A stretch of 36,271 nucleotides of DNA. It comes from Candidatus Omnitrophota bacterium. GTDB lineage: Bacteria > Omnitrophota > Omnitrophia > Omnitrophales > Aquincolibacteriaceae. Under the pieces are notes generated by a model that was given only the letters and a program-made list of their open reading frames with translations, was not told the DNA's origin and did not search any database. The translations under genes were made by a program, and so were the position numbers. The DNA is taken from assembly GCA_003140935.1 (NCBI GenBank), contig PLLJ01000036.1, forward strand, positions 1-36,271, given 5' to 3'. Positions 15,754 through 28,368 of the stretch are shown piece by piece (position 1 is the first letter of the stretch; every line of letters begins with the position of its first letter).

Positions 15754-17835
15754 TTATCCTGCGATGATCTTTTCTGCGACCATTTTTGGAACTTCTTGAT
15801 AAGTGTGCGGCTCCATAGTGTAAGTCGCGCGTCCCTGCGACAAGGAACGGACCGAAGTCGCATAACCGAACATCTCAGACAAAGGAACAAGCCCCTGGAT
15901 CGCCTTAAGATGGCCGCGATTCGTAAGCTCCTGGATTACGCAGCGGCGGGAGTTCAAATCGCCGATAATATCCCCCATGTACTCCTCTGGGACCAAGACC
16001 TCTACGAACATGATGGGCTCCAGGAGAACGGGCTTTGCCCTCTTAAAAGCTTCCTTGAAGGCGAAAATTCCCGCCATTTTAAACGCAATTTCTGAAGAGT
16101 CAACATCATGATAACTTCCGTCATAAACGGTCGCTTTGACGTCCGTGACAGGATACCCCGCCAACACGCCATTCGCACAAGCGTCCTCCACCCCGGACTC
16201 TACGGCAGGAATATACTCACGAGGAATGGAACCGCCTTTCACTTCATCGGCAAATTCATTCCCGGTGCCGCGGGCCAGCGGTTCGATCTTAATGTAGCAA
16301 TGACCATATTGTCCGCGGCCACCCGTCTGCTTGATGAATTTCCCTTCGGCCTCGGCGGATGCCTGGATCGTTTCTTTGTAAGCAACCTGGGGCTTCCCGA
16401 CATTGACCTGAACGGCATATTCCCGCTTCATGATATCGACTTTGATGTCTAAGTGAAGCTCGCCCATCCCGCCGATCAAGGTCTGGACGGTTTCCTGGTC
16501 CGTTTTCACACGGAAAGTCGGATCTTCGTTGACAAGTTTGCCAAGGGCATCCGACATTTTGTCGCGATCCGCTTTGGTTTTAGGCTCGATCGCCATCCAG
16601 ATCACCGGCTCCGGTACGAACATCGTTTCAAGCAAGATCGGATTACTCTCGAGACAAAGCGAATCGCCGGTCTTCACTTCTTTAAGACCGACCGCGGCCA
16701 CGATATTCCCGGCGCCGGCTTCATCGATCTCTTCACGTTTGTTGGCATGCATGAGCAGGAGACGGCCGATACGTTCGGTCTTGCCGGTACGCACGTTATG
16801 GATATAAGAACTTGAAGAAAGCGTCCCTGAGTAAATACGGATATAAGTCAATGACCCTACGAATTTATCGCTCGCGATCTTGAACGCATAGCAAGCCAAG
16901 GGAGCTTTATCGTTTGCTTCGCGATGGATCTCGTTTTCGGTCCCGGGTTCGGTGCCTTTCACGGGAGGAATATCGAGCGGCGAAGGAAGATAATCCACCA
17001 CCGCGTCCAAAAGCTGCTGCACGCCCTTGTTCTTGAGCGCGGAGCCGACAATGACCGGCGCCATCTTGAGGCTGATCGTCCCCTTGCGGATCGCCGATTT
17101 AATCTCCGCAACCGTAGGCGCTTGACCTTCGATAAACTTATGCATCAATGCGTCATCGTATTCGGAAACTTTTTCGATCATATGTTCACGATATTTTTTG
17201 GCCTGCTCCGCATACTCGGCCGGAATCTCCTGGATATCAAATTTCGCACCAAGGCTCTCGTCATGAAAAACATAGGCTTTCATCTCGACGAGATCGATGA
17301 TACCGCGATGTTTTTCTTCGAGGCCGAGCGGTATCTGGATCGGAACGGCGTTCGCGCCAAGTTGGTCGCGCATTTGCTGGACATTTTTTTCAAATTCGGC
17401 ACCGGTACGGTCCATTTTGTTAATGAAGGCGATGCGCGGCACATGATAACGGTCCGCCTGACGCCATACCGTCTCGGACTGCGGCTCGACGCCTTCCACC
17501 GCGCCGAAGACCGCCACGCAACCGTCCAGCACACGCAAAGAACGTTCGACTTCGATCGTAAAGTCCACGTGTCCCGGAGTGTCGATAAGGTTAATACGAC
17601 AGTCTTTCCAAAAGCAGGTCGTGGCGGCCGACGTGATCGTGATCCCGCGCTCTTGCTCCTGCTCCATCCAGTCCATGACCGCCGTTCCTTCGTGCACTTC
17701 CCCGATCTTGTAGGTGCGGCCGGTATAGAAGAGAATACGCTCGGAGGTAGTCGTCTTGCCCGCGTCAATATGGGCTGCAATGCCGATATTGCGTATCCTG
17801 TCTATCGGAAAATGAATTTTTTTTTCGTCTGCCAT
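15754..17835 (-). CDS. fusA: Elongation factor G
   Basis: EF-G is the GTPase that drives translocation of tRNA and mRNA and helps recycle ribosomes. The 693 residues contain all five G motifs: [21 protein letters not shown] (switch I), DTPGHVDF (switch II), NKMDRTG and GSALKNKG. Domains II to V follow, ending [20 protein letters not shown]. The normal RGITI in EF-G contrasts with the changed switch I of EF-Tu in this window. It lies 69 nt after rpsG; that spacer is GC-rich in its middle with several GTACGG/GGCG pieces. Confidence 0.98.
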   Translation of the reverse strand: MADEKKIHFPIDRIRNIGIAAHIDAGKTTTSERILFYTGRTYKIGEVHEGTAVMDWMEQEQERGITITSAATTCFWKDCRINLIDTPGHVDFTIEVERSLRVLDGCVAVFGAVEGVEPQSETVWRQADRYHVPRIAFINKMDRTGAEFEKNVQQMRDQLGANAVPIQIPLGLEEKHRGIIDLVEMKAYVFHDESLGAKFDIQEIPAEYAEQAKKYREHMIEKVSEYDDALMHKFIEGQAPTVAEIKSAIRKGTISLKMAPVIVGSALKNKGVQQLLDAVVDYLPSPLDIPPVKGTEPGTENEIHREANDKAPLACYAFKIASDKFVGSLTYIRIYSGTLSSSSYIHNVRTGKTERIGRLLLMHANKREEIDEAGAGNIVAAVGLKEVKTGDSLCLESNPILLETMFVPEPVIWMAIEPKTKADRDKMSDALGKLVNEDPTFRVKTDQETVQTLIGGMGELHLDIKVDIMKREYAVQVNVGKPQVAYKETIQASAEAEGKFIKQTGGRGQYGHCYIKIEPLARGTGNEFADEVKGGSIPREYIPAVESGVEDACANGVLAGYPVTDVKATVYDGSYHDVDSSEIAFKMAGIFAFKEAFKRAKPVLLEPIMFVEVLVPEEYMGDIIGDLNSRRCVIQELTNRGHLKAIQGLVPLSEMFGYATSVRSLSQGRATYTMEPHTYQEVPKMVAEKIIAG

Positions 17836-17904
17836 TTTAATTTTTATTCTGTGTTTTACGTGCGGCGCGCGGCGGTATGATTACGCCTTACTCCGTACTC
17901 TTTT
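17836..17904 (-). other. rpsG-fusA spacer with GTACGG/GGCG-type short repeats
   Basis: This 69-nt gap holds no gene. In the transcribed direction it reads as pieces such as GTACGGAGTAAGGCGTAATC, then ATACCGCC, a GCGCGC core, GCACGTAAAAC and an A/U-rich run before the fusA ATG. Short segments can pair (TACGG or GGCG with CCG or GCC), but I could not settle on one fold. There is no strong Shine-Dalgarno sequence right before fusA. The vocabulary resembles the palindromes at 7932-7970 and 32,449-32,505. Confidence 0.3.
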
Positions 17905-18372
17905 CTACCAGCGATAATGCGCGAAAGCCCTGTTCGCCTCCGCCATTTTATGCATATCTTCCCGCTTCTTAATGGAAGGCCCCGTCTTATTAAAACCGTC
18001 GATGATCTCCTGCGCCAGTTTCTCGTGCATAGGCTTCCCTTTGCGTTCACGGGAATAGCTTCGGATCCAACGAAGAGCCAGGGAGTAACCGCGATCTTCA
18101 GAAACGCTGACCGGCACCTGATACGTCGCCCCACCTACGCGCCGGGATTTTGTCTCCAGGAGAGGGCGCACATTATCTAATGCCGCGCGGAAAACTTCAA
18201 GCGGTTCTTTTGCCGTTTTTTCCTTCACGATATCCAAAGCGTCATACACGATCCTCTCGGCGATCGACTTCTTGCCGCATTCCATCACGATATTAATGAA
18301 CTTCGCGACCAGTAAATCCCCGTAACGCGGGTCAGGATCGATCAATCTTTTTTGCGCGCGTCTTCTTCTCAT
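17905..18372 (-). CDS. rpsG: 30S ribosomal protein S7
   Basis: S7 nucleates the head of the 30S subunit and lies near the E site; in E. coli it represses the str operon. The 155 residues begin [20 protein letters not shown] and include [20 protein letters not shown] and the end [11 protein letters not shown]. Its start overlaps the rpsL stop as ATGA, so direct translational coupling replaces the S7-regulated spacer found in E. coli. Confidence 0.98.
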   Translation of the reverse strand: MRRRRAQKRLIDPDPRYGDLLVAKFINIVMECGKKSIAERIVYDALDIVKEKTAKEPLEVFRAALDNVRPLLETKSRRVGGATYQVPVSVSEDRGYSLALRWIRSYSRERKGKPMHEKLAQEIIDGFNKTGPSIKKREDMHKMAEANRAFAHYRW

Positions 18373-18761
18373 GATTTCTTAGCATCCTTTTTCGGAGTTT
18401 TTGCGCCATATTTTGAACGCGATTTCGTGCGGTCCGCTACACCGGCAGCATCCAGCTTCCCGCGAACAATATGATAACGAACGCCCGGAAGGTCCTTCAC
18501 GCGGCCGCCCCGCACGAGCACGATCGAGTGCTCCTGGAGGTTATGCCCGACGCCCGGGATATAGGCCGTCACTTCCATTCCATTTGTCAGACGCACGCGG
18601 GCGATCTTTCGAAGGGCCGAGTTCGGTTTTTTAGGGGTCTGAGTCCTGACGATCAAGCACACGCCTTTGCGAAAAGGCGAATTTTGCAAGGCCGGGGACT
18701 TGGATTTCCATTTGAATTTTTTTCTTCCAAAACGGATCAACTGATTGATGGTCGGCGCCAT
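18369..18761 (-). CDS. rpsL: 30S ribosomal protein S12
   Basis: S12 is at the decoding centre and controls accuracy. The 130 residues show [40 protein letters not shown] and [19 protein letters not shown]. The lysines in TPKKPNS and GRVKDLPG that change in streptomycin-resistant mutants are the usual ones here, so no resistance change is visible. Its start codon shares one base with the rpoC stop (TAATG), and its stop overlaps rpsG. Confidence 0.98.
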   Translation of the reverse strand: MAPTINQLIRFGRKKFKWKSKSPALQNSPFRKGVCLIVRTQTPKKPNSALRKIARVRLTNGMEVTAYIPGVGHNLQEHSIVLVRGGRVKDLPGVRYHIVRGKLDAAGVADRTKSRSKYGAKTPKKDAKKS

Positions 18762-21700
18762 TATGAATTCTCCTTGGATGCACTGGCCTCTTCGGCAGCT
18801 TTTTCTTTCTTCTCGCCCTCGGGGACCGGCAAAACCTCGGAAAGGTCTTTTTCGAGCTCGATGTTATGGTGATACTTGAAGCCCGTTCCCGCCGGGATCA
18901 AATGACCCATAATGACGTTCTCTTTAAGCCCTTGCAGATAGTCCCGCTTACCGGCCGACGCCGCTTCCGTGAGAACGCGTGTCGTTTCCTGGAAACTCGC
19001 GGCCGAAATAAAGCTGTCGGTTGTAAGCGAAGCCTTCGTGATCCCCAGAAGGATCGAGGTGCCTTTGGCGGGCTCCTTGCCCTTCTTAACCATCTTGGCG
19101 TTTTCTTCCGCAAACCTAAGTTTCTCCACATGAGAACCCACGAGAAATTCCGTATCTCCCGAATCCTCGATGCGGACCTTGCGAAGCATCTGACGCACGA
19201 TCGCTTCCACATGTTTGTCGTTAAGTCTCACACCCTGCAAGCGATAGACTTCTTGAACTTCTTCCACGAGGTACTGTTGCAGACTTCTTTCTCCCGAAAC
19301 GCGGAGAATGTCCTGCAACACGACGGGGCCGTCCACAAGCTGCTGGCCCGCGAGAACCCGGTCTCCTTTGTAAACGTTCAGGTGCTTGCCGTGCGGGATC
19401 AAATACTCTTTGGCCATCCCGGTCGAACTCTTCACGATGATCTGGCGCTGACCCTTGACGATCTCGCCGATCTCCACCACACCATCGATCTCTGAAATAA
19501 CGGCGGGGTTCTTCGGCTTACGGGCTTCAAAAAGTTCGGCCACGCGCGGCAGACCGCCCGTGATATCGCGGGTCTTGGCGACCTTACGCGGCGTCTTCGC
19601 CAGAAGCGTTCCGCCCGTGATCGATTGACCGTCTTTCACCACAATGTGCGCCCCGGTCGGGATCGGGTAGAACGCGAGGATCTCATCTTTATCTCCGACC
19701 AAAAGCAACTGCGGATGCATATCTTCTTTATGTTCGATGATCACACGTTCGGTCATACCGGTGGTCGAGTCGAGTTCTTCGTTCATCGTGACGCCGGCCT
19801 TGATATCCTCAAAACGGACTTTTCCGGACACCTCGGTCAAGATCGGAACCGTGTACGGGTCCCATTTCACGAAGATCTCGCCTTTTTTGACCTTATCGCC
19901 GTCCTTGAAATGAATAAAAGCGCCAGTCGGGATCGTGTAACGTTCCAATTCGCGGCCCGTCGGATCATGAAGCGAAAGTTGACCGTTGCGATTCAACACC
20001 ACGGTTTCGCTTGTCTTGGTGACGACCGTTTTTAAATTATGGGATTGAAGCACGCCTTCGTTGCGGGCGCGATAATAGGATTGTTCAACCACGCGGGAGG
20101 CCGTTCCACCGATGTGGAACGTACGCATGGTCAGCTGGGTACCCGGCTCGCCGATGGACTGTGCGGCAATGATACCGACCGCGGTCCCGTGTTCCACGAG
20201 GCGGCGCGTGGCAAGATCGCGGCCATAGCATCTTGCGCAGATACCTTTTTGAGATTCACAGCAAAGGATGGAACGGACGCGGATCTTCTCGATCCCGGCT
20301 TCTTCGATCTTTTTGACGGTCGCTTCATCGATCAGATCACCGGATTTCACGATCACTTGGTCGGTGATGACGTCCACAACGTTGTCTAAGGCCACGCGCC
20401 CGAGGATCCTGTCGTAGAGGGACACGATAACTTCTTCGCCTTCATACACCGGCTCCATCACGATCCCGTTCAAGGTACCGCAGTCATCCATGCTGACGAT
20501 CACATCCTGCGCCACGTCGACCAAACGGCGTGTCAAATACCCGGAGTCGGCGGTCTTAAGAGCGGTGTCCGCCAAACCTTTGCGGGCTCCGTGGGTGGAA
20601 ATAAAATACTCGAGCACGGTCAGACCTTCGCGGAAATTCGCGGTGATCGGGCTTTCGATGATCTCGCCGGAAGGTTTCGCCATCAAGCCGCGCATACCGG
20701 CCAGCTGACGGATCTGCTGTTTGGAACCACGAGCACCGGAATCGGCCATCATGAAAATAGGATTAAAGGCATCCAGCGCTTCGAACATCACGTCTGAGAC
20801 GCGGTCGGTGGTGTGCGTCCAGATATCGATCACCTTGTTGTAACGTTCCCCGTCGGTGATCACGCCCTGCTTGTATTGGCTCTCGATCGCTTTGACTTCT
20901 TTGCGAGCCTCATTGAGAATACCTTCCTTGGCGTCCGGGATCTGGATATCATCGATCCCGATCGAAAGACCGGCCTTGGTGGCCTCCGCAAAACCGAGGG
21001 CTTTCAATCTATCGAGAAGCTTCACGACCTCTTCATGACCGAATTTGTTGTAACACTCCGCGATGATCTTGGAAAGCTTGCCTTTGTTCACGATATCATT
21101 GACGTGCCGGAATCCCTCTGGAAGAACTTCATTGAACAGAATGCGTCCCATGGTCGTTTCCACGATCTCACCCGTTTCCAAACGGAGCTTGCACTTCGCG
21201 TGCTTATGGATCTGATTGTCTTGGTAGGCCAGGATCGCTTCCTGTTCATCAGCAAATGCCAGGCCCTCTCCCAACGCCTTGTCGCGGACCTTGGTCAGGT
21301 AATAGATCCCGAGCACGATATCCTGCGTCGGGGTCATGATCGGTTGTCCGCTCGCGGGCGAGAAAATGTTGTTGGCCGAAAGCATGAGAATGCGTGCTTC
21401 CATCACGGCTTCCATGGAAAGCGGCACGTGAACGGCCATTTGGTCGCCGTCAAAGTCGGCGTTAAAAGCCGTACAAACGAGCGGATGAATACGGATGGCA
21501 TTCCCCTCGATCAACATGGGCTCGAAAGCCTGGATACCGAGACGGTGGAGCGTCGGCGCACGGTTCAGCATCACCGGATGCTCCTTGATGACTTCTTCCA
21601 AAATGTCCCAAACTTCGGGCTTCACGCGCTCCACCATCTTCTTGGCTGAACGGATCGTGTGCACATGACCGCGTTCTTTGAGCTTGCGGATGATAAAAGG

Positions 21701-22810
21701 TTCGAAAAGTTCGAGCGCCATTTTCTTGGGCAACCCGCACTGATGGAGTTTAAGCTCCGGCCCGATCACGATGACGGAACGCCCGGAATAATCCACGCGT
21801 TTCCCGAGAAGGTTCTGGCGAAAACGGCCTTGCTTCCCTTTGAGCATGTCGCTCAGAGATTTGAGCGGCCGGTTGCCGGCGCCGAGCACCGGACGACCAT
21901 GGCGGCCGTTATCAAAAAGCGCATCCACCGCTTCCTGGAGCATGCGTTTTTCGTTACGGATAATGACATCCGGAGCCTTCAGCTCCAGAAGTTTACGCAA
22001 ACGGTTATTGCGGTTGATGACGCGCCGGTAAAGATCGTTCAGGTCGCTCGTCGCAAAACGTCCCCCATCCAGAGCCACAAGCGGACGAAGGTCGGGCGGA
22101 ATGACGGGGACCACTTTCAGGATCATCCATTCCGGATGGTTACCGGATTTGTAAAACGCCTCCACGATCTTGAGGATCTTGACGGCACGGGCGCGAGACT
22201 GCTTGGACTTGGCGGCTTTTAACTGGCGATGATATTTTGCCGTCAGCTTATCGAGTTCCAATTCCGCCAAAAGTGTCTGGACGGCTTCAGCGCCCATCTG
22301 GGCCACGAAATTCTCCGGGCCGTATTGTTCCTGCGCTTTCAGGTATTCATCTTCCGTTAAAAGCTGCCGCGGTTTGAGCGGGGTCTGCTTCGGATCGAGG
22401 ACAATGTATTCTTCGTAATAGAGGACCTTTTCCAGAGCGCGGACGCTCAGGTCGAGAAGATTCCCGATGCGCGACGGCATGGTCTTGAAAAACCAGATAT
22501 GGGAAACTGGCGTCACGAGGTCGATATGCCCCATCCGTTCGCGCCGCACGCGGGCCTGAGTCACTTCCACGCCGCAACGGTCGCAAACGATCCCCTTGTG
22601 CTTGATACGCTTGTACTTGCCGCAAGCGCACTCGTAATCTTTTGTGGGACCAAAAATACGCTCGCAAAAAAGCCCGTCTTTTTCCGGCTTGAGCGTCCGG
22701 TAGTTGATCGTCTCGGGTTTTTTGACCTCACCACGGGACCATTTGCGAATGGACTCGGGGGATGCGATGCGGATTGAAACAGAATCAAAAGTATTCACGC
22801 TGTAGTTCAT
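18761..22810 (-). CDS. rpoC: DNA-directed RNA polymerase beta' subunit
   Basis: Beta' forms half of the catalytic cleft of RNA polymerase. The 1349 residues contain the N-terminal zinc site ([20 protein letters not shown], about residues 60-85), the catalytic [16 protein letters not shown] (about 450-460, three Asp binding Mg), the second zinc site ([16 protein letters not shown], about 850), and the trigger-loop region after [16 protein letters not shown]. The end is a Glu/Lys/Ala-rich tail. It is neither split nor fused to rpoB; the two overlap by four bases (ATGA). Length is close to the E. coli protein. Confidence 0.98.
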   Translation of the reverse strand: MNYSVNTFDSVSIRIASPESIRKWSRGEVKKPETINYRTLKPEKDGLFCERIFGPTKDYECACGKYKRIKHKGIVCDRCGVEVTQARVRRERMGHIDLVTPVSHIWFFKTMPSRIGNLLDLSVRALEKVLYYEEYIVLDPKQTPLKPRQLLTEDEYLKAQEQYGPENFVAQMGAEAVQTLLAELELDKLTAKYHRQLKAAKSKQSRARAVKILKIVEAFYKSGNHPEWMILKVVPVIPPDLRPLVALDGGRFATSDLNDLYRRVINRNNRLRKLLELKAPDVIIRNEKRMLQEAVDALFDNGRHGRPVLGAGNRPLKSLSDMLKGKQGRFRQNLLGKRVDYSGRSVIVIGPELKLHQCGLPKKMALELFEPFIIRKLKERGHVHTIRSAKKMVERVKPEVWDILEEVIKEHPVMLNRAPTLHRLGIQAFEPMLIEGNAIRIHPLVCTAFNADFDGDQMAVHVPLSMEAVMEARILMLSANNIFSPASGQPIMTPTQDIVLGIYYLTKVRDKALGEGLAFADEQEAILAYQDNQIHKHAKCKLRLETGEIVETTMGRILFNEVLPEGFRHVNDIVNKGKLSKIIAECYNKFGHEEVVKLLDRLKALGFAEATKAGLSIGIDDIQIPDAKEGILNEARKEVKAIESQYKQGVITDGERYNKVIDIWTHTTDRVSDVMFEALDAFNPIFMMADSGARGSKQQIRQLAGMRGLMAKPSGEIIESPITANFREGLTVLEYFISTHGARKGLADTALKTADSGYLTRRLVDVAQDVIVSMDDCGTLNGIVMEPVYEGEEVIVSLYDRILGRVALDNVVDVITDQVIVKSGDLIDEATVKKIEEAGIEKIRVRSILCCESQKGICARCYGRDLATRRLVEHGTAVGIIAAQSIGEPGTQLTMRTFHIGGTASRVVEQSYYRARNEGVLQSHNLKTVVTKTSETVVLNRNGQLSLHDPTGRELERYTIPTGAFIHFKDGDKVKKGEIFVKWDPYTVPILTEVSGKVRFEDIKAGVTMNEELDSTTGMTERVIIEHKEDMHPQLLLVGDKDEILAFYPIPTGAHIVVKDGQSITGGTLLAKTPRKVAKTRDITGGLPRVAELFEARKPKNPAVISEIDGVVEIGEIVKGQRQIIVKSSTGMAKEYLIPHGKHLNVYKGDRVLAGQQLVDGPVVLQDILRVSGERSLQQYLVEEVQEVYRLQGVRLNDKHVEAIVRQMLRKVRIEDSGDTEFLVGSHVEKLRFAEENAKMVKKGKEPAKGTSILLGITKASLTTDSFISAASFQETTRVLTEAASAGKRDYLQGLKENVIMGHLIPAGTGFKYHHNIELEKDLSEVLPVPEGEKKEKAAEEASASKENS

Positions 22811-25800
22811 ACTTTGAGTTTCTCCCTGGCTTCTTCCTGTTTGTCTTCCGCGGATTTTTCCTTGGTTTCGGAGTGCGGTAATTTAACGCTCGCCGTGCGT
22901 TCGGGATCGATGTCGAGCCCGAGAGCCTGAAGCTCCTTGACGAGAACGTTGAAAGATTCCGGCGTGCCTGCGTGGAGCGCGGGCTCACCTTTGACGATCG
23001 CTTCGTAAACGCGGGTCCTGCCGACCACATCATCGCTCTTCACGGTAAGAAGTTCCTGAAGAGTGAAAGCCGCGCCATACGCCTCAAGCGCCCACACTTC
23101 CATCTCTCCGAAACGCTGCCCGCCGAACTGCGCCTTACCGCCAAGTGGCTGTTGAGTCACGAGGGAGTAGGGTCCGATCGAACGCGCGTGGATCTTATCA
23201 TCCGCAAGATGCGCGAGCTTCAGCATATAAATGTAACCCACCGTGATCTTTTCATCGAACTTATCGCCGGTGCGTCCGTCAAAAAGCGCTATTTTCCCGT
23301 CGTGGGGGACCTTTGCCTCTTTCATGATCTGCCGGATTTCTTCTTCCGTGGCGCCGCTAAAAACCGGCGTTTCTACATGGAGACCGAGCGTTTGGGCCGC
23401 CCACCCCAAGTGGGTCTCAAGGATCTGACCGACGTTCATACGGGAAGGTACGCCGAGCGGGTTCAGAATGATCTCCACCGGAGTTCCGTCCGCAAGGAAC
23501 GGCATATCCTCTTCCGGAAGGACTTTGGCGATCACGCCTTTGTTTCCGTGACGGCCGGCCATTTTATCGCCGACCGAGATCTTGCGCTTTGAACAAACAT
23601 ACACCACGACTTTTTTGATGACTCCCGGAGGAAGCTCGTCGCCTTTTCTCACGCGGTCGGTCTCGCGGGTCCGTTCGGCCACGAGTTCATCAATCTCGTC
23701 GCCCCAAACGCGGGCGATCTTTTTAATGTTTTCTTCAAGGTCCGGATCTTCATCGATGCGCAAGGAATCCCAATCACAAGTATCCAGTTTCTTGAGATCG
23801 CCTTTCGTGATCACATGCCCGCTTTTCATGAGCACTTCGCCCAGAACGTCATCCAGCAGGTCTTCGGAAATTTTTTTCCCGACGATCATGTCCGAGATCT
23901 TGTGCAGGCGCTCCCGTTTCAGCAGATCAATGCGCTCGTTGAAGCGCTCTTTGATCTCGTTGATATCTTTATTTTCCTGACGCCGTTCTTCCTTGGTCTT
24001 GGCGGCCGATTCTTTGCGGGCGAACACCTTCACGTCCACCACGACACCTTCCACGCCCGGAGGAACGGAAAGGGACGCATCGCGCACATCCCCGGCTTTT
24101 TCGCCGAAGATCGCCCGGAGAAGTTTTTCTTCTGGGGAAAGTTCGATCTCGGATTTCGGGGTGATCTTCCCGACCAGGATGTCGCCGGGCTTCACTTCCG
24201 CACCGATACGGATCACGCCTTCTTTATCGAGATCCTTCAAGGCTTCTTCGCTCACGTTCGGGATATCGCAGGTGATCTCTTCGTTGCCAAGTTTCGTGTC
24301 ACGCGCTTCGATCTCGAACTCCTCGATATGGAGCGAGGTATAAACGTCTTCCTTGCAAAACTTCTCACTGACGATGATGGCGTCCTCAAAGTTATAACCG
24401 CGCCATGGCATGAACGCCACAAGCACGTTCCGCCCGAGCGCAAGCTCGCCGCCTTGCGTTGCCGCGCCATCCGCGAGGATATCGCCACGCTTCACTTTAT
24501 CGCCGATTTCGACGAGCGGACGCTGGTTGATGCAGGTACCGGCGTTGGACCGCTTGAATTTGCGGAGTTTGTAAACAAAATCATCAATAACGATCTCGTC
24601 TGCAGAGACCGCTTTCACGGTTCCGCGGGATTTGGCCTGAACGACCGCCCCGGAATCCTTCGCCACATGACGCTCCATCCCGGTTCCCACGAAAGGAGCT
24701 TCCGGAATCAGAAGGGGCACGGCCTGCCGCTGCATGTTCGAGCCCATGAGAGCGCGATTCGCGTCGTCGTGTTCCAAGAAAGGGATCAAGGCCGCGGCCA
24801 CGCTCACGAGCTGGCGGGGCGACACGTCCATATAGTCGATTTCTTCGGGTTTCTTTTTCGGGAAATCACCCCGTGCGCGGCATGAAACCGCGTCCGACGT
24901 GAAATGACCGCTCTTATCAAGCGTTGCGTTCGCCTGCGCGATCACATATTTATCTTCTTCATCCGCAGTAAGATAATCGATCTGCTCCGTCACACGGCCC
25001 TTCACGACCTTGCGATACGGACTCTCCAAGAACCCGATATCGTTGACGCGGGCGAACGTGCTGAGAGACGAGATCAAACCGATATTCGGACCTTCCGGCG
25101 TTTCGATCGGACAAACACGGCCGTAATGCGAAGGATGAACGTCGCGGACTTCGAAGCCCGCGCGCTCTCTTGAAAGACCGCCGGGACCGAGCGCGGAAAG
25201 ACGGCGCTTGTGCGTCAGTTCCGCCAAAGGATTTGTTTGGTCCATGAACTGCGACAACTGGCTGCGTCCAAAGAAATCCTTGATCGCCGCAGAAATAAGC
25301 TTCGGATTGATCAGGTTGTGCGGCATCGCGGCTTCCAGGTCATAAATGGACATGCGCTCGACACAGGAACGCTTCATACGCGCGAGACCCACGCGGAACT
25401 GGTTCTGCAAGAGCTCGCCCACGGAACGCACGCGGCGATTCCCGAGATGGTCGATATCGTCGATGCTCACTTCCCCGGAACGGAGCTTAAGAAGCTTGCC
25501 GATCACTTTCATGACATCGTCGGGACGAAGTGTCGTGTTCTTTGTGTCCGCGGCGCTGGTACTAAGACCCAACTTCTTATTAAGCATGAAGCGGCCGACA
25601 TGGCCAAGATCGTAACGTTGGGGATCAAAAAAGAGTTTCTGAATAAGGTCTTTAGCGCTTGCTTCCGTCGGCGGATCGCCCGGGCGAACGCGGCGGTAGA
25701 TCGCAAGCTGCGCATCCTGAGAATTACGGTAAGGATCCCGCTCGAGCGTGTTGATCAGGGAGCGGTCTTCCTTGGAAAGTTTCACAATTGAAAAGGATGT

Positions 25801-26601
25801 CACATCATTGGAAAGAAAAGTAGAGAGCACTTCTTTGGTCAATTTGGTCGTCGCGGCGGCGATCAGCTCTTTGCTTGCCGGATGAAAGACATCTTCAGCG
25901 AGGATCTCGTCTTCGCAAGATTTTATCTTGGAGCGATCGAACCCGCGGATCTTCTCAACCGGATAAAGCTCCTTACAAATATCATAGGTCGAAGAATAAC
26001 CCAACGCCCTCAAAAGCGCGGTGGCTAGGATCTTGCGACGGCGGTCAATGTAAGCGTAAAGCACGTCGTTCGCGTCGGACTCAAACTCGAGCCATGCGCC
26101 ACGATACGGGATAATACGAACGCTGTACATTTTTTTGCCGCTCGGATGCAGGCTTTCTTCAAGCGACATGCCCGGAGAACGGTGCAACTGGCTCACGATC
26201 ACGCGCTCGGCGCCATTGATAATGAAGGTGCCGGTCTCCGTCATCAACGGAAGCTCTCCGATATAAACTTCCTGCTCTTTGGCAATGCCTTTACGGACAA
26301 GACGGAGTTTCACCTTGAGCGGCGCGGCATAGGTCATGCTCCGCTTCTGGCATTCAGGAATGGAATATTTGGGCTTACCGAGAGAATAGCCCTGATATTC
26401 AAGCCTGCAAGTCCCGTCAAAGCTTTCGATGGGAAAGCAGTCCGCGAACGCCGCCTCCAGCCCTTGGCTTTTACGCCGGCGGTTGGAACGGCCGCTTTGC
26501 AAGAATTCCTCATACGATTTGATCTGGATCTCCACCAAATTCGGCAAGTCCATCGTATCCTGGATCTTCGTGAAACTTTTTCTCTTGATCAAAGGCAACA
26601 T
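22807..26601 (-). CDS. rpoB: DNA-directed RNA polymerase beta subunit
   Basis: Beta forms the other half of the active cleft. The 1264 residues include the rifampicin pocket ([20 protein letters not shown] and RLSALGPGG, about residues 445-475) with the Asp, His and Ser positions of the sensitive form, then [19 protein letters not shown]. The C-terminal part has [21 protein letters not shown] and [20 protein letters not shown]. An AAGGAGG eight nucleotides or so upstream fixes the ATG at 26,599-26,601. It lies 56 nt after rplL; the spacer has a small hairpin beside the ribosome binding site. Confidence 0.98.
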   Translation of the reverse strand: MLPLIKRKSFTKIQDTMDLPNLVEIQIKSYEEFLQSGRSNRRRKSQGLEAAFADCFPIESFDGTCRLEYQGYSLGKPKYSIPECQKRSMTYAAPLKVKLRLVRKGIAKEQEVYIGELPLMTETGTFIINGAERVIVSQLHRSPGMSLEESLHPSGKKMYSVRIIPYRGAWLEFESDANDVLYAYIDRRRKILATALLRALGYSSTYDICKELYPVEKIRGFDRSKIKSCEDEILAEDVFHPASKELIAAATTKLTKEVLSTFLSNDVTSFSIVKLSKEDRSLINTLERDPYRNSQDAQLAIYRRVRPGDPPTEASAKDLIQKLFFDPQRYDLGHVGRFMLNKKLGLSTSAADTKNTTLRPDDVMKVIGKLLKLRSGEVSIDDIDHLGNRRVRSVGELLQNQFRVGLARMKRSCVERMSIYDLEAAMPHNLINPKLISAAIKDFFGRSQLSQFMDQTNPLAELTHKRRLSALGPGGLSRERAGFEVRDVHPSHYGRVCPIETPEGPNIGLISSLSTFARVNDIGFLESPYRKVVKGRVTEQIDYLTADEEDKYVIAQANATLDKSGHFTSDAVSCRARGDFPKKKPEEIDYMDVSPRQLVSVAAALIPFLEHDDANRALMGSNMQRQAVPLLIPEAPFVGTGMERHVAKDSGAVVQAKSRGTVKAVSADEIVIDDFVYKLRKFKRSNAGTCINQRPLVEIGDKVKRGDILADGAATQGGELALGRNVLVAFMPWRGYNFEDAIIVSEKFCKEDVYTSLHIEEFEIEARDTKLGNEEITCDIPNVSEEALKDLDKEGVIRIGAEVKPGDILVGKITPKSEIELSPEEKLLRAIFGEKAGDVRDASLSVPPGVEGVVVDVKVFARKESAAKTKEERRQENKDINEIKERFNERIDLLKRERLHKISDMIVGKKISEDLLDDVLGEVLMKSGHVITKGDLKKLDTCDWDSLRIDEDPDLEENIKKIARVWGDEIDELVAERTRETDRVRKGDELPPGVIKKVVVYVCSKRKISVGDKMAGRHGNKGVIAKVLPEEDMPFLADGTPVEIILNPLGVPSRMNVGQILETHLGWAAQTLGLHVETPVFSGATEEEIRQIMKEAKVPHDGKIALFDGRTGDKFDEKITVGYIYMLKLAHLADDKIHARSIGPYSLVTQQPLGGKAQFGGQRFGEMEVWALEAYGAAFTLQELLTVKSDDVVGRTRVYEAIVKGEPALHAGTPESFNVLVKELQALGLDIDPERTASVKLPHSETKEKSAEDKQEEAREKLKV

Positions 26602-26657
26602 TATGTATTGTCCTCCTTAAGGACAGCGTTCCTTGTTCGCCTGCTTATACCGGAATT

Positions 26658-27071
26658 CTACTTGATCTCGACTTTGGCTCCTTGAGCTTCCAGAACCTTC
26701 TTGATCTTTTCGGCTTCTTCTTTATTCACATCTTCTTTGATGGTCTTCGGAGCGCCTTCGACCAGGTCCTTGGCTTCTTTAAGTCCAAGGCTCGTGACCG
26801 TACGGATCTCTTTGATCACGTTGATCTTCTTGTCGCCCGCGCTGGTAAGAACGACCGTAAAGCTGGTCTTCTCATCCGCCGCAGCCGCACCGCCTGCCGC
26901 CGCCGCACCGCCTGCCGCGATCGCCACGGGGGCCGCAGCCGCCGCGCTTACGCCAAACTTCACTTCGAGCGCTTTGACGAGTTCTGCGAGTTCTAACACC
27001 GTCAACGTCTCGATTGAGGTAAGGATGCTTTGTAATTTTTCGGAAATCTTCACTTCGGTTGCTTCTGTCAT
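26658..27071 (-). CDS. rplL: 50S ribosomal protein L7/L12
   Basis: L7/L12 forms the flexible stalk that recruits translational GTPases; it is present in several copies on L10. The 137 residues contain the dimerising N-terminal domain (about 1-45), an Ala/Gly hinge that is longer than usual (about 45-67), and the C-terminal factor-binding domain with [21 protein letters not shown] strong AAGGAGG lies upstream, in keeping with the high output needed. It follows rplJ by 59 nt. Confidence 0.98.
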   Translation of the reverse strand: MTEATEVKISEKLQSILTSIETLTVLELAELVKALEVKFGVSAAAAAPVAIAAGGAAAAGGAAAADEKTSFTVVLTSAGDKKINVIKEIRTVTSLGLKEAKDLVEGAPKTIKEDVNKEEAEKIKKVLEAQGAKVEIK

Positions 27072-27130
27072 GGCTAATGCCTCCTTGATTGAATTTCCTT
27101 TATCAGGACATTCGTTTTTTTCTGGCGTTC

Positions 27131-27664
27131 TTAAGATGCAGCGCCAGTAGCTGCTTTTTTCTTACGGACCTCTTCCAAAGCGACCACGAGATTGCGCGTG
27201 AGAGCTCCGAGGACATTCGCAAAACCCTGGATCGGAGAGTTCATGCGCAACACGAGCTGCGTCAGAAGCTCTTTGCGAGATGGGAGCTTTGCAAGCTGTT
27301 TGACGAAATCCTCGCCGTAGACCTGTCCTTCGAAGATCACCCCGGCGGGTTTCCATTTTTCATGGGTCTTGGAAAAATCAACGAGTCTTTTCGAGATCTC
27401 CTGAGGATCTTTGTCCCCGAACGTGATCACTACGGAACCGCTCAAGTATTTCTCGGCACCTGCCACGCTGAACTGCGCAAAGATCTTGCGGGCCATTGCA
27501 TGTTTGACCATCAATGAACGCCCGGAAACCTTTTCAAGGCTTCGCCGCACTTCTGAAACATCTAGGACCGAGATCCCGTTCAAATTAGAAATAAAAGCAT
27601 AAGGACTTTTTTCGAATTCCTTGACGATCTCCTGGAACATCAATTGTTTTTCAAAAGAAGGCAT
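27131..27664 (-). CDS. rplJ: 50S ribosomal protein L10
   Basis: L10 is the stalk base: it binds 23S rRNA and carries the L7/L12 dimers. The 177 residues show the N-terminal RNA-binding domain ([20 protein letters not shown], then [12 protein letters not shown]) and the helical C-terminal region that binds L12. It starts just 3 nt after the rplA stop. In E. coli a long leader that binds L10-L12 precedes rplJ; there is no room for such a leader here, so any control must lie elsewhere. Confidence 0.97.
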   Translation of the reverse strand: MPSFEKQLMFQEIVKEFEKSPYAFISNLNGISVLDVSEVRRSLEKVSGRSLMVKHAMARKIFAQFSVAGAEKYLSGSVVITFGDKDPQEISKRLVDFSKTHEKWKPAGVIFEGQVYGEDFVKQLAKLPSRKELLTQLVLRMNSPIQGFANVLGALTRNLVVALEEVRKKKAATGAAS

Positions 27665-27667
27665 GAC

Positions 27668-28354
27668 TTAGAGCGCTCCCGTATTCAGTTTGAGACCGGG
27701 ACCATGGGTCGCCGCGATATGGATCGTCCGGAAATATTCCCCTTTACTCGTCGCGGGCTTGGAATCCTTCACGGCTTTAATGACGGTGCGCGCGTTCTCT
27801 AAAAGCGCTTCCTCGCCGAAGGACAGCTTGCCGCATACCGCATGCAACCCCGCGGTTTTATCACTTTTAAATTCAATACGTCCAGCCTTCACCTCTTTAA
27901 CCGCTTTACCGACCTGGGGCGTCACCGTACCGGTTTTCGGCGTCGGCATGAGCCCTTTGGGTCCCAGTACGCGCCCGAGTTTACTGACTTCGCGCATCAT
28001 ATCGGGATGCGAAACAACGACGTCAAAATCCAGAAAACCGTTCTTGACTTTCTCAACGAGCTCTTCCGCTCCGACAAAATCCGCGCCGGCCGTCTCGGCA
28101 TCCCGGGCGCTCTCGCCTTTGGCGAAGCAAAGCACTCGCAAAGACCGCCCGCTCCCATGCGGCAAACTGACGGTGCCACGAACGTTCTCATCGCCTTGTT
28201 CCGCGCGGACACCCAGCTGGAAACTGAGCGAAATGGTTTCATCCGCTTTGCTTTTTTCGACTTTTTTCAGGATCTTGACGGCCTCGGTCAAAGAATACAG
28301 CTTTCCTTCTTCTACCAGACTCGCTCTTTTTTGATATCGCTTGCTGCGTTTCAT
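27668..28354 (-). CDS. rplA: 50S ribosomal protein L1
   Basis: L1 forms the mobile stalk that assists release of the E-site tRNA, and in E. coli it represses its own operon. The 228 residues have the two-domain L1 fold: MKRSKRYQKRASLVEEGKLY, SLPHGSGRSLRVLCFAKGES, the signature GRVLGPKGLMPTPKTGTVT, and the end THGPGLKLNTGAL. It lies 14 nt after rplK and 3 nt before rplJ. Confidence 0.98.
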   Translation of the reverse strand: MKRSKRYQKRASLVEEGKLYSLTEAVKILKKVEKSKADETISLSFQLGVRAEQGDENVRGTVSLPHGSGRSLRVLCFAKGESARDAETAGADFVGAEELVEKVKNGFLDFDVVVSHPDMMREVSKLGRVLGPKGLMPTPKTGTVTPQVGKAVKEVKAGRIEFKSDKTAGLHAVCGKLSFGEEALLENARTVIKAVKDSKPATSKGEYFRTIHIAATHGPGLKLNTGAL

Positions 28355-28368
28355 CGTCTGTCCTGTTC

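Noticed and set aside
23815..24885. 356-codon open frame antisense to rpoB
   Set aside because: It mirrors rpoB codons on the opposite strand, has no recognisable domain, and rpoB is beyond doubt.
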